A DNA stretch of 64,000 nt from Aquincola agrisoli (lineage in GTDB: Bacteria > Pseudomonadota > Gammaproteobacteria > Burkholderiales > Burkholderiaceae_C): assembly GCF_036621135.1 (NCBI RefSeq), contig NZ_JAZIBG010000024.1, forward strand, positions 124,001-188,000, given 5' to 3'. Made by a program: the position numbers and the translations under genes. Shown in pieces: positions 1 to 9,550 of the stretch. Below the pieces are notes generated by a model, which was given only the letters and a program-made list of their open reading frames with translations, was not told the DNA's origin and did not search any database. Every line of letters begins with the position of its first letter. The stretch's first letter is position 1.

Positions 1-662
1 CCAGCCGGCTCGACCAGCTGCCCGTGACCGAGCTGCCGGAAATCGCCTTCGTGGGTCGAAGCAACGCCGGCAAATCGACCGCCATCAACACGCTGGCACA
101 GCAGAAGCGGCTGGCCTTCGCGTCGAAGACACCGGGGCGCACGCAGCACATCAACCTGTTCGAGCTGGGCCCCAAGGACGCGCCCGATGCGCTCTTCGCG
201 GACCTGCCCGGCTACGGCTACGCGGCGGTGGCGCGTACCGCCAAGCTGCGTTGGCAGCAGGTGATGGCCGACTACCTGGAGATCCGCCGCAGCCTGTCGG
301 GGGTGGTGCTGATGGTCGATTCGCGGCTGGGTTTCACCGAGCTGGACCAGCAGCTGCTGCAGTTCGTCGCGCCGCGTGTCGGTACGGGCGAGGTCAAGCT
401 GCTGGTGCTGCTGACCAAGGCCGACAAGCTCTCGCGCAAGGAGGCCGATGCGGCCGTGCGCGGTGCCACGGAGGTGCTGGGCCAGCTGAGCACCGACGAC
501 GCCGACGTGAGCCTGGCCCTGTTCTCGGCCCTCAAGCGCAGCGGCATCGACGACGCCGCGATCACGTTGCATGGATGGACCCATCCGGCGGCTGCGGCTG
601 CTGCGGCGCTGCCGGGCGCGGGTCAGGAGGGGGATGAAGGGGTGGCCCGCGCACCTCTTTGA
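1..662 (+). CDS. engB: Ribosome-biogenesis GTPase EngB (YihA/YsxC), 5' end outside window
   Basis: This is a TrmE-Era-EngA-EngB-Septin-type GTPase needed for assembly of the large ribosomal subunit. The reading frame is open to the left edge, and the first visible residues (SRLDQLP before VTELPEIAFVGRSNAGKST) lie inside the usual N-terminal part, so the true start is upstream and the GTG at 24 is internal. G-motifs seen are G1 GRSNAGKST, G3 DLPGYG, G4 TKAD and a G5-like FSALKRSG. The last 25 or so residues form an Ala/Gly-rich tail beyond the core. The DUF1631 gene converges on it from the right. Identification is secure; only the N-terminus is missing. Confidence 0.95.
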   Translation, partial: SRLDQLPVTELPEIAFVGRSNAGKSTAINTLAQQKRLAFASKTPGRTQHINLFELGPKDAPDALFADLPGYGYAAVARTAKLRWQQVMADYLEIRRSLSGVVLMVDSRLGFTELDQQLLQFVAPRVGTGEVKLLVLLTKADKLSRKEADAAVRGATEVLGQLSTDDADVSLALFSALKRSGIDDAAITLHGWTHPAAAAAAALPGAGQEGDEGVARAPL

Positions 663-736
663 GTTACTGCAGCTCCCTGGTGGTATCGATACGCTGGACC
701 GGCGAAAAGTGTAGGAAGGGCTTCCCGGGCCAACAT

Positions 737-752
737 CCCCGCGAGCGCGGGG
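737..752. terminator. GC hairpin between convergent engB and DUF1631 genes
   Basis: CCCCGC-GAGC-GCGGGG is a perfect 6-bp stem with a 4-nt loop in the short space between the two convergent stop codons. There is no T-run on either side, so it may only be a weak or Rho-assisted terminator. Confidence 0.3.
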
Positions 753-764
753 CCCGCGACGCGC

Positions 765-2273
765 TCAGCTCGGGCGGTTCTGGCTGCCCTGCCGCATCAG
801 CCGGGCCGCGGCGCGGCTGACGAGCGAGCGTTCCCGCAGGGCGCGCAACAGGCCTTCGGCATGCAGGCGCTCCAGCGCCGATTGCCGGAATGCCCAGGTC
901 TGGCGCGTGCTGCCGGCCTCTGCGTAGAGCCACAGGTCGTCCGCGTGCCACAGCAGCTGTGCATGGCGCCAGCGTGCATCGACGAAGACGCGCACCCATT
1001 GTTCCGGCAGCTGGCTGTCGAGCCAGGCAGCGGCGTCGCTCGCGGCGGCGGCGTCCGCTTGCGCATCGCCGTTGGCGCTGGCCAGCAGGTCGGCACGCAC
1101 CGTGTCGAGGCTGTCCGCATCCAGCGGCAGCGGCGTGCCCCCTTCGGCTGCGGTGGGCGAAAACGCCGGGCCCAGGGTGTCGAGCATCGCGATGTGCGCG
1201 GAGGCGGACCGCAGCCGCGCTTCGTGCTGTTGCCGTGCCCAGTGGGCCAGGCGCTGGTGCGCCCATCGGAACGAGGCAGCGTCGGGCGTGGCTTCGTGTG
1301 CGATCGCCTCGATGAGCGCAGCAGCCTGCGCAAGGACCTCGGTGCGTGCGGGGTCATCCGCCTGCGGATGCAGTGCGGCGAGGAAGGCAACCCGGTCGAT
1401 GAAGACCCACAGGGGGTGGGTGTAGGCGTCGAGCGTGGTGGCGTCCTGCCGGGCAACACACAGGGCGATGGGCTGCAGACGGCCCAGCAGCGCCTGCAGG
1501 TCGGTGCCGACCGACGCGTCCTGCCGCAGCGCCGCGAAGATGCTGGGAAGCACCGTGTCGGGATCCGCATCGCCTGCTCCGGCCGCCGCAGGCGCAGCCG
1601 GTGGCAGCAGCTGGCGCAGGCGATCGAGATCGGGAGGCAGCGTGTGGCTGCGGTGCCAGCTGCGCGAGCCGGTGCTGGTGACGATGGTGCGGTAGCTGCT
1701 CGGCACGACGCCGGCATCTTCCAGGCGCGTGCATGCAGCGGCGTAGGCCAGCCGCAGTGCCTGCGCCAGCGGCGCGGCGGCCGCCCGCAGCAACGCGATG
1801 CGAAGGTTGTGCGACGACGGCAGCCCGGTGATCGCGGCCCACAGGGCGCGCACGTAGTGGTCCGGCCGCAGCGGGTTGGTGTCGCGCGCCACGTGGAGGT
1901 CGCCGACCAGCGCGGAGGTGAAGGCCCGCAGCTCCCGCAGCTCGAATTCGGCGGTGCTGCGGATGAGTTCGGTCGCCCGCGAGAGTTCGACATCGCTCGC
2001 GACGGCATCGTCTTCCACCAGGGACAGCGTCATGGCCGCGGGCCGGCGTGGCGCCTGCGCGGGGGTGCTGAGCAGGCCGGCCAGCGTGCGGCAGAAGGTG
2101 GCGACGAGTTCCGCCCGGTAGTGCCGGGCCAGCCTCTGCACTTCCGGATGCGGCGGGCTGGCGGCCGATGCCGTGCTGGCGGGCGCCAGCGCGTGCAGCA
2201 CGGCCTCCATGAGCAGCGGGGCACGGGCGACTTCATCGTCGATGAACTGCGGCAGTGACGGGCGGTGCGTCAT
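765..2273 (-). CDS. DUF1631 family protein, function unknown
   Basis: A 502-residue soluble protein with no signal peptide or membrane segment. Sequence character (an N-terminal block starting MTHRPSLPQFIDDEV, a Ser/Arg-rich SYRTIVTSTGSRSWHR stretch and a C-terminal block ending near RSLVSRAAARLMRQG) resembles the DUF1631 proteins common in Burkholderiales, which are sometimes mislabelled thymidine phosphorylase. The ATG at 2273 is chosen because an upstream in-frame start at 2360 would lie inside the groEL terminator. No clear Shine-Dalgarno is visible. Its biochemical role is unknown, and the neighbours (engB, groEL) do not suggest one. Confidence 0.7.
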   Translation of the reverse strand: MTHRPSLPQFIDDEVARAPLLMEAVLHALAPASTASAASPPHPEVQRLARHYRAELVATFCRTLAGLLSTPAQAPRRPAAMTLSLVEDDAVASDVELSRATELIRSTAEFELRELRAFTSALVGDLHVARDTNPLRPDHYVRALWAAITGLPSSHNLRIALLRAAAAPLAQALRLAYAAACTRLEDAGVVPSSYRTIVTSTGSRSWHRSHTLPPDLDRLRQLLPPAAPAAAGAGDADPDTVLPSIFAALRQDASVGTDLQALLGRLQPIALCVARQDATTLDAYTHPLWVFIDRVAFLAALHPQADDPARTEVLAQAAALIEAIAHEATPDAASFRWAHQRLAHWARQQHEARLRSASAHIAMLDTLGPAFSPTAAEGGTPLPLDADSLDTVRADLLASANGDAQADAAAASDAAAWLDSQLPEQWVRVFVDARWRHAQLLWHADDLWLYAEAGSTRQTWAFRQSALERLHAEGLLRALRERSLVSRAAARLMRQGSQNRPS

Positions 2274-2358
2274 GTCGGGCTGCGGCGGGCGGGTGGCGGG
2301 GGTGGGCGGTGGCGATTTCAACAGCGCGCCGCCGACATCGATCGCCCAAAAAGCGCCC

Positions 2359-2388
2359 AAAAAAAAGCCCGCGGCGCGGGCCGCGGGC
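2359..2388 (-). terminator. Rho-independent terminator of groES-groEL
   Basis: Read on the minus strand it is GCCCGCGGC-CCGC-GCCGCGGGC followed by eight T residues: a 9-bp perfect stem, 4-nt loop and strong U-tract, starting 29 bp after the groEL stop. It is the clearest intrinsic terminator in the window and separates groEL from the DUF1631 gene. Confidence 0.93.
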
Positions 2389-2417
2389 TTCCTGCAGTAC
2401 AGGCTGGAGGGCCGGAC

Positions 2418-4061
<1,644 letters not shown>

Positions 4062-4109
4062 GAGTAGTTACTCCGAATAGAGGTGAAGAGGGTGTGCGGG
4101 AGAAGCGGC

Positions 4110-4400
4110 TTACTTCTCGACCACGGCGAAGAGGTCTTCCTCGCGCATCACCAGCAGTTCGTCGCCGTCGACCTTGACGGTCTGGCCGCTGTACTTGCCG
4201 AACAGCACGCGGTCGCCGACCTTGATGTTCAGGGTCACGAAGTCGCCCTTGTCGTTGCGCTTGCCAGGACCGACGGCCAGCACTTCGCCTTGGTCAGGCT
4301 TTTCGGCGGCGTTGTCGGGGATCACGATGCCCGAGGCGGTCTTGGTTTCTTGTTCCAGGCGCTTGACGATCACGCGATCGTGCAACGGACGAAGTTTCAT
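4110..4400 (-). CDS. groES: Co-chaperonin GroES (Hsp10)
   Basis: The 96-residue lid of the GroEL chamber. The sequence MKLRPLHDRVIVKR at the start, the mobile loop around ETKTASGIVIP and the end VMREEDLFAVVEK are typical. The frame stays open upstream of the ATG at 4400, but AGGAGA lies 6 bp before this ATG and the family length fits exactly, so longer starts are rejected. A leader of about 140 nt separates it from the mapped promoter and CIRCE element. First gene of groES-groEL. Confidence 0.99.
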   Translation of the reverse strand: MKLRPLHDRVIVKRLEQETKTASGIVIPDNAAEKPDQGEVLAVGPGKRNDKGDFVTLNIKVGDRVLFGKYSGQTVKVDGDELLVMREEDLFAVVEK

Positions 4401-4516
4401 GGGATCTCCTAGTGCAATGACACTTTGGTGGCGTTCGGGGCCGGCCTGCGCCGTGCCCGATGTCGGTGACCGACCGGAGACCGGCATCCCGGAAAGGGAT
4501 GCGGCCCTGGTGGTCG

Positions 4517-4543
4517 TTAGCACTCGATCGTGGTGAGTGCTAG
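4517..4543. promoter_or_regulatory. CIRCE operator (HrcA site) of groESL
   Basis: TTAGCACTC-N9-GAGTGCTAG: the canonical CIRCE inverted repeat with a 9-bp spacer. Only the last base of the second arm differs from the consensus GAGTGCTAA. It lies directly downstream of the groES -10 box, at the expected transcription start, where HrcA binding would block initiation. Confidence 0.95.
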
Positions 4544-4551
4544 CAGCACGG

Positions 4552-4579
4552 ATTATAGGGACGGCCACTGTCGATTCAA
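4552..4579 (-). promoter_or_regulatory. groES promoter (sigma-70, possibly also sigma-32)
   Basis: On the minus strand TTGAAT (4574-4579), a 16-bp spacer and a perfect TATAAT (4552-4557). The surrounding CCCTTGAA and CCCTATAAT also resemble the heat-shock sigma-32 boxes (CTTGAA and CCCCATNT), so dual use is possible. The -35 box overlaps the stop codon of the upstream lipoprotein-like gene. Confidence 0.8.
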
Positions 4580-5058
4580 GGGGGTGAATCGTTTCCTGTC
4601 ATGCCGCAGCGGTGCTGGAGGTGCGACAGCAAGGATTTCGCCTGCACGCTGTCGGTCCATTTGCCCGTGACGAGCACCGACGCCGGCGCCTCGGCGTCCC
4701 CGCTCGCCGGCAGCAGCCGGATGTCGTAGTGGCGGCCCTCCTCGTCGAAGGGCGATTCCACCACCGCGCCCGCCAGCGACACGGTGGTGCGAGTGGCGGT
4801 GCCGTTGTCCTGGGTGATCGAGAGCCGGCAGCCGGGCTCCAGGCCGAAGCGCCACTCGCGCTCCAGGTGGGCGCCGCGGCCCAGGTGGTTGAGGGCGCCG
4901 ATCAACTGTGCCTCGGTCATCTCGGAAGGCAGCACCTGCGGCACGTCCTCGGTGGGGTAGCCGTCCGCGCAGGCTGCCGCGGCAAGGGCGACGGCGGCGG
5001 CCAGCATCGCGCGGCCGGCCGCCACGCGCGGGCCCTGCCGCCGGTCAGGGCCTGCCAT
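4576..5058 (-). CDS. Predicted exported/lipoprotein-like protein of unknown function
   Basis: A 160-residue protein that I do not recognise. From the ATG at 5058 it begins with an Arg-rich segment and a hydrophobic run (MLAAAVALAAAAC), a signal peptide with a poor lipobox; either Cys acylation or signal-peptidase I cleavage near ACA-DG is possible. The mature part is hydrophilic and contains two further Cys residues (EPGCRLSI and LQHRCG), which could form a disulfide. The chosen start overlaps the stop of the CorC-type gene by 14 bp, suggesting coupling; a start at 5007 is the alternative but would lack the charged N-region. Confidence 0.6.
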   Translation of the reverse strand: MAGPDRRQGPRVAAGRAMLAAAVALAAAACADGYPTEDVPQVLPSEMTEAQLIGALNHLGRGAHLEREWRFGLEPGCRLSITQDNGTATRTTVSLAGAVVESPFDEEGRHYDIRLLPASGDAEAPASVLVTGKWTDSVQAKSLLSHLQHRCGMTGNDSPP

Positions 5059-6370
5059 CGGGCGGCAACGGTGGGGCATCGGCGGGGCCGGCTTCCCGGC
5101 TGGCCAGGACCTTGTCGATCGTCTTGCCATCCATGTCGACGATCTCGAAGCGCCAGCCTTCCCAGCTCACCGTGTCGGCGACCTTCGGCAACCGGCCGGT
5201 CAGCAGCATCATCATCCCGCTCAGCGTGTGGTAGCGGCCGCGCGCCTCCTCCGGCACGCCCTCGAGGGCCAGGCGGTCCTTCAGTTCCGGCACCGGGATG
5301 TGGCCGTCGAGCAGCCAGCTGCCGTCTTCGCGCTGCACGGCCCACGAGGTCTGCGGATCGCGCGGGCGGAATTCGCCGGTGATCGCCTCGATCAGGTCCT
5401 GCAGCGTGACGATGCCCTGCACTTCGCCGTACTCGTCGATCACGAAGGCCATGTGCACGTCGGACGACCGGAAGCTGTCGAGCAGTTCCATCCCGGTCAG
5501 GGTCTCGGGCACGTACAGCGGCTCCTGCAGCGGCTGGTCGGCGAGCACCCGGTCGCCGTCGCGCAGGGTGCGCGAGAGCCATTGCCGGGCATTGACGACG
5601 CCCAGCACGTTGTCGAGCCGGCCCTTGATCACCGGGAAGCGGGCGTGGTCGCTCTGCTCGATGCGGGCCAGGTTCTCCTCGAACGCCGCATCCACGTCGA
5701 GCACGACCACGTCGGCACGCGGCACCATCAGCGAGCCGATCTGGCGGTCGTCGAGGCGGAACACGTTGCGCACCATCGTGTGCTCGTGCGATTCGATGAC
5801 GCCAGCCGTGGTGCCTTCGGCCAGCATTGCGTGGATCTCCTCCTCCGTCACCGCGGAGGACCTGCCTTCCTTCACGCCCAGCAGCCGCAGCAGCGCCTGC
5901 GTGGAGATCGTCAGCAGCCGCACGAACGGCTTCGTCGCCGTGGCCAGCCAGTCGATGGGCCGGGCGACGAGGCGCGCCAGCGTCTCGGGGTGCGTCTGGC
6001 CGAGGCGCTTGGGCACCAGTTCGCCGACGACGATCGAGAAGTAGGTGATCAGCACCACCACCAGCCCCGTCGCGCCATAGGAGGCATAGGGCGCCGGCAC
6101 GCCCAGCGAGGCCAGCGATTCGGACAGCGGTGCCGCCAGCGCCGCCTCGCCGACGATGCCGTTGAGCACGCCGATGGAGGTGATGCCGATCTGGATGGTG
6201 GACAGGAACCGCGTGGGGTCCTCGCCCAGCTTCACGGCGGCGGCAGCGCTGCCGTCGCCCTCGTCGATGAGTTTTTGCAGCCGGGCCCTGCGCGCCGTGA
6301 CGAGCGCGATCTCCGACATGGCGAAGACACCGTTGAGGAGGATCAGGGCGAAAAGTAAGGCGATTTCCAT
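5045..6370 (-). CDS. CNNM/CorC-HlyC family transporter with CBS pair
   Basis: A 441-residue inner-membrane protein. Residues 1-180 form a DUF21/CNNM domain with several membrane segments (MEIALLFALILLNGVFAMSE at the start, and GLVVVLITYFSIVVGELVPK). Residues 205-330 form two CBS motifs (FPVIKGRLDNVLGVVNA and MAFVIDEYGEVQGIVTLQDL), and the C-terminus is a CorC_HlyC domain with an acidic end. Homologues are linked to Mg2+/Co2+ export or tolerance, although many are annotated hemolysin; haemolytic activity should not be assumed. It lies 34 bp after uppP on the same strand. Confidence 0.9.
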   Translation of the reverse strand: MEIALLFALILLNGVFAMSEIALVTARRARLQKLIDEGDGSAAAAVKLGEDPTRFLSTIQIGITSIGVLNGIVGEAALAAPLSESLASLGVPAPYASYGATGLVVVLITYFSIVVGELVPKRLGQTHPETLARLVARPIDWLATATKPFVRLLTISTQALLRLLGVKEGRSSAVTEEEIHAMLAEGTTAGVIESHEHTMVRNVFRLDDRQIGSLMVPRADVVVLDVDAAFEENLARIEQSDHARFPVIKGRLDNVLGVVNARQWLSRTLRDGDRVLADQPLQEPLYVPETLTGMELLDSFRSSDVHMAFVIDEYGEVQGIVTLQDLIEAITGEFRPRDPQTSWAVQREDGSWLLDGHIPVPELKDRLALEGVPEEARGRYHTLSGMMMLLTGRLPKVADTVSWEGWRFEIVDMDGKTIDKVLASREAGPADAPPLPPDGRP

Positions 6371-6404
6371 GGGGTTTCCAAGATGGCCGGAAGGCCGGGA
6401 AGCG

Positions 6405-7258
6405 TCAGAGCGGACTCAGGACGCCAAGGCAGAGCAGGGCCAGCACGCCGATGCCCAGAACAATGCGGTACACCACGAAGGGCAGGTAGCCGCGGCTGGA
6501 GACGAGCTTGAGAAAGATGACGATCACGCCGTAGCCGACACCGAAGGCCACCAGCGTGGCCAGCGCCGTGGGCCCCCGCGGCACGGGGCTTCCGAGCTCG
6601 GCGCTGCGGTAGAGCTGGTACAGCCCCGAAGCCAGCACCGCCGGTATCGCCAGCAGGAACGAATAGCGCGCCGCGGCCTCGCGGCTGTAGCCCATGAGCA
6701 ACCCGGCGGTGATGGTGCCGCCGGAGCGCGACACGCCGGGCACCAGCGCCATGGCCTGGGCCAGCCCGAACAGCAACCCGTCGCGCCACGAGAGTTGGCG
6801 CAGCGTGCGTTCGCGGCGCCCGAAGCGGTCGGCCGCCCACAGCAGCAGCCGAAGACGATCAGCATCGCCGCGGTGAGGTAGAGGTTGCGCAGCGAGGTCT
6901 CGATCGCGTCCTTGAACAGCAGGCCCAGCACCGCGATCGGCAGGGTGCCGACCAGGATCAGCCAGCCCATGCGCGAATCGGCGTCCGCATGGCCGCCGCC
7001 GCTGGCGATCGAGCGCCACCATGATCGCGAGATGCCGGCCAGCTCGCGGCGGAAGTACAGCAGCACGGCCGCCTCGGTGCCGATCTGGGTGATCGCGGTG
7101 AAGGCGGCGCCCGGGTCGCCGCCCGAGGGCAGCAGCGGCCCGAAGATGCGCAGGTGGGCGCTCGACGAGACGGGCAGGAACTCGGTGAGTCCCTGCAGCA
7201 GGCCCAGCACGGCGGCCTCGAGCCAGCCGACGGTGGCGCCCGTCATGGTTCCTGTCAT
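6405..7258 (-). pseudogene. uppP: Undecaprenyl-diphosphatase UppP (BacA) with apparent 1-base frameshift
   Basis: UppP recycles the C55 lipid carrier for peptidoglycan synthesis in the inner membrane. The first part (from 7258) has the motif QGLTEFLPVSSSAHL. The frame breaks near 6848, where codons ATG-CTG-ATC-GTC-TTC-GGC run on as TGC-TGC-TGT instead of CTG-CTG-CTG-TGG. The remainder, in another frame, is a perfect continuation: LLLWAADRFGRRERTLRQ, the second catalytic motif PGVSRSGGTI, and membrane segments to the stop at 6405. Restoring one C gives 285 residues, a normal length. All other family features are intact, so this is either a very recent mutation or a sequencing error in a GCTGCTGCTG tract. 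Confidence 0.88.
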
Positions 7259-7369
7259 GGGGATGGTTTCAGCGGAGGGTTGCAGCCGCCCCCCGCCGGC
7301 GCGCCCTTGCGGCGCGGCCGGTGGAGGGCGCGGTGCGGATCGCGCGGCGCGGGGCCGTGCGGCGTGCGG

Positions 7370-7723
7370 TCAGGTGCGCGCGGCGGGGCAGGGCGGGCGC
7401 AGCAGGCCTTCGAGGCACGGCGCGCCATGCGGCGCCGGCGGCAGGCGCGAGAACCCCGGCATCGGCAGCACGGAGCGTCCGTGCGCCGCCACGGCCAGGA
7501 GCTGGTCGGGCAGTTCACCGGGCAGGTCGCCCTGGGCCTGGGACGGCTGGTCGTCGAGGTGGTGGTCTTCCACCGATCCCTTGCGGACATCGCCCGGCAG
7601 GCCCGCGGGTGCCATCGCCTGCACGCCGGAAGCAGGCGGCGAGAGGGTGGGGAGTTCCTGCGTGCCGATGCCGGACCACAGGAGCACGAGCGAGAGGAGG
7701 AAGGCGATGACCCGGGAGGGCAT
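7370..7723 (-). CDS. Small predicted exported protein, function unknown
   Basis: A 117-residue frame starting MPSRVIAFLLSLVLLWSGIG, which looks like a signal peptide (one Arg, then about 14 hydrophobic residues). The rest is Pro- and Leu-rich without recognisable motifs. The ribosome-binding site is weak, and a TACAAT hexamer 10 bp before the ATG could mean a leaderless message. It lies between the XRE regulator (22 bp upstream) and uppP, on the same strand. I do not recognise a family; it could be a spurious GC-rich frame, but the signal peptide argues for a gene. Confidence 0.45.
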   Translation of the reverse strand: MPSRVIAFLLSLVLLWSGIGTQELPTLSPPASGVQAMAPAGLPGDVRKGSVEDHHLDDQPSQAQGDLPGELPDQLLAVAAHGRSVLPMPGFSRLPPAPHGAPCLEGLLRPPCPAART

Positions 7724-7745
7724 GGCCCGGATTGTAGGTGCGGGC

Positions 7746-8561
7746 TCAGCCGCCTTGCGGCAGGCCGGGTGCGTGCAGGCGGCGCAGCAACGCGGCGCTG
7801 GCTTCGTCGGCGGGATAGAAGGCCTCGAGCGCCAGTTCGGCCAGCGTGATGTCGCGCGGCGTGCCGAACACGGTCGTGGTGGACAACAGCGACAGCCGGC
7901 CCGCCGCCGTGTCGAGCTGCAGCGGCACCGCGATGCCGCCGAACGCCTGCGCCGCGGCCAGCGCCGCTGCCGGCGCCGCCGGCCCGGGCAGTGCTTCCAG
8001 CTCGTCGCGCAGGGCAGCGAGCACCGGATCGCCGGTGGCCGCGATCTGCTGCCGCAGGCGCTCCAGCAGGTGGGCCCGCCACGGGCCGAGGTTGGCGATG
8101 CGCGGCGCCAGGCCCTGCGGATGCAGGCTCAGCCGCAGCACGTTGACGGGCGGCGCCAGCAGCGCCGGGCTGGCACCGGCGATCAGCGTCGCCACGGCCG
8201 CGTTGGCTGCCACGAGCTGCCAGTGGCGGTCGATGGCCAGCGCCGGGTAGGGCTCGTGGCCCTTCAGCACGAGTTCGATGGCCTCGCGTGCCGGCCGCAG
8301 CGCCGGGTCGTCGAGCGGTCGCTCCGCATAGACCGGGGCATAGCCGGCGGCCGCCAGCATCACGTTGCGCTCGCGCAGCGGCACCTCCAGGCGTTCGGCC
8401 AGCCGCAGCACCATCTCGCGGCTGGGCGTGGCGCGGCCGCTTTCGATGCAGCTGAGATGGCGCTGCGAGACGTCGGCCTGCAGGGCGAATTCGAGCTGGC
8501 TCACGCGGCGGCGCTTGCGCCACTCGCGCAGGCAGTCCCCCAGCGCATGCGAGGCAGCCAT
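7746..8561 (-). CDS. XRE-family regulator with MmyB-like C-terminal domain
   Basis: A 271-residue transcription factor. Residues 8-62 are a Cro/CI helix-turn-helix (LREWRKRRRVSQLEFALQAD, then SQRHLSCIESGRATPS). The C-terminal 180 residues resemble the MmyB ligand-binding domain, with a typical DRHWQLVAANAAV segment and a late LSTTTVFGTPRDITLAEL segment. The ATG at 8561 gives a standard N-terminus; longer starts run into kdgR. It follows kdgR by 17 bp in the same direction, so it may be cotranscribed, but its target is unknown and nothing links it specifically to pectin use. Confidence 0.85.
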   Translation of the reverse strand: MAASHALGDCLREWRKRRRVSQLEFALQADVSQRHLSCIESGRATPSREMVLRLAERLEVPLRERNVMLAAAGYAPVYAERPLDDPALRPAREAIELVLKGHEPYPALAIDRHWQLVAANAAVATLIAGASPALLAPPVNVLRLSLHPQGLAPRIANLGPWRAHLLERLRQQIAATGDPVLAALRDELEALPGPAAPAAALAAAQAFGGIAVPLQLDTAAGRLSLLSTTTVFGTPRDITLAELALEAFYPADEASAALLRRLHAPGLPQGG

Positions 8562-8578
8562 CGGCCGATGCGGTGCGC

Positions 8579-9400
8579 TCAGCGGCCGGCCACGGCCTGG
8601 TCGGCCTCGAGCGGATAGCGCACGCACCCCAGGCGGCGCGACACGTCCTTGCACGCCTCGTGCAGCATGCTGATCACCCCCGGCGCCTGCGCCTCGTCGT
8701 AGCGGAAGGTCGGGAAGGACACGCTCATCCCGGCCACCGGCTCGCCCAGGCGGTCGAAGATGGGCATGCCCAGGCAGCGGATGTGGTCGTCGAACTCCTC
8801 GCGGTCCTCGCCGAAGCCCTGGGCGCGCGTGCGCTCGAGCTCGGCGAGGAAGGCCGCGGGCTCGACGATGGTCTTGTCGCGGAAACGCTTGAACTCGGCG
8901 CCGGCCAGGATGGCGTCTCGCTTGGCGGGCCCCTGCCAGGCCAGCAGCACCTTGCCGATCGCGGTGCAGTGCAGCGGCGCGCGGCGGCCCACGCGCGAGT
9001 ACATGCCCAGCGTGTGGCGCGAATCGATCTTGTGGACGTAGATGATCTCGCTGTCGAGCAGCGTGCCGAGATGGATTGTCTCGCCGGTGCGCTCGGACAG
9101 CGCCTCCATGTGCGGCTTTGCGAGCTCGACCAGGTCGGGGTACTGCAGCGCCTTCGTGCCCAGCTCGAACATCTTCATCGTCAGGCCGTAGCGCTCGGTG
9201 TCGGCCTCCTGGCGCACGTAGCCCAGGCTCTTCATGGTCTGCAGGAAGCGGTAGACCGTGGCCTTGGGCATCGCCAGCCGCATCGATAGTTCGGAGATGC
9301 CGGTCTCGCTGCGGTCGGCGAGCGATTGCAGGATCGCGAAGACCTTCAGTACGGCGGCGACGGATTCGGGTTGCCGCAGGTCGCTGGGATCGTCATCCAT
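8579..9400 (-). CDS. kdgR: IclR-family repressor KdgR of pectin catabolism
   Basis: A 273-residue regulator very close in sequence character to enterobacterial KdgR (SVAAVLKVFAILQ, KATVYRFLQTMKSLGYV, ETIHLGTLLDSEIIYVHKIDS, and SRVGRRAPLHCTAIGKVLLAW). The helix-turn-helix spans about residues 15-75; the rest is the IclR effector domain, which in KdgR senses 2-keto-3-deoxygluconate. An ATG at 9400 follows an in-frame GTG at 9403; the ATG is preferred. It sits at the end of the pectin gene run, downstream of pel, and probably controls the KdgR-like boxes at 18225 and 20827. Confidence 0.93.
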   Translation of the reverse strand: MDDDPSDLRQPESVAAVLKVFAILQSLADRSETGISELSMRLAMPKATVYRFLQTMKSLGYVRQEADTERYGLTMKMFELGTKALQYPDLVELAKPHMEALSERTGETIHLGTLLDSEIIYVHKIDSRHTLGMYSRVGRRAPLHCTAIGKVLLAWQGPAKRDAILAGAEFKRFRDKTIVEPAAFLAELERTRAQGFGEDREEFDDHIRCLGMPIFDRLGEPVAGMSVSFPTFRYDEAQAPGVISMLHEACKDVSRRLGCVRYPLEADQAVAGR

Positions 9401-9424
9401 CACGTTTTAACTGCCTCGGTATGG

Positions 9425-9438
9425 TGTTTCATTGAACA
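9425..9438. promoter_or_regulatory. Possible KdgR half-sites upstream of kdgR
   Basis: TGTTTCATTGAACA combines the half-sites GTTTCA and TTGAAC seen in the two stronger boxes, but arranged head-outward. It lies 25 bp upstream of the kdgR start, between a GTGACA and a CATACC that could be -35 and -10 elements of kdgR, so autoregulation is conceivable. The arrangement is not the standard one. Confidence 0.3.
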
Positions 9439-9550
9439 TTGTCACCTGTTCCCGAGAACCCGATCCGGCGTGCGTCGCCGAGGCACGAGGCATCGCCCGG
9501 CGCGCGCCTGCACGCCGGGGTGGATGGCCGCCGCGCACTGCCGCGGCCGG

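Noticed and set aside
2273..2360. Longer N-terminus for the DUF1631 protein
   Set aside because: The upstream start falls within the groEL terminator stem.
5045..6370. Hemolysin
   Set aside because: The HlyC/CorC name is historical; the DUF21-CBS-CorC architecture indicates ion transport or tolerance.
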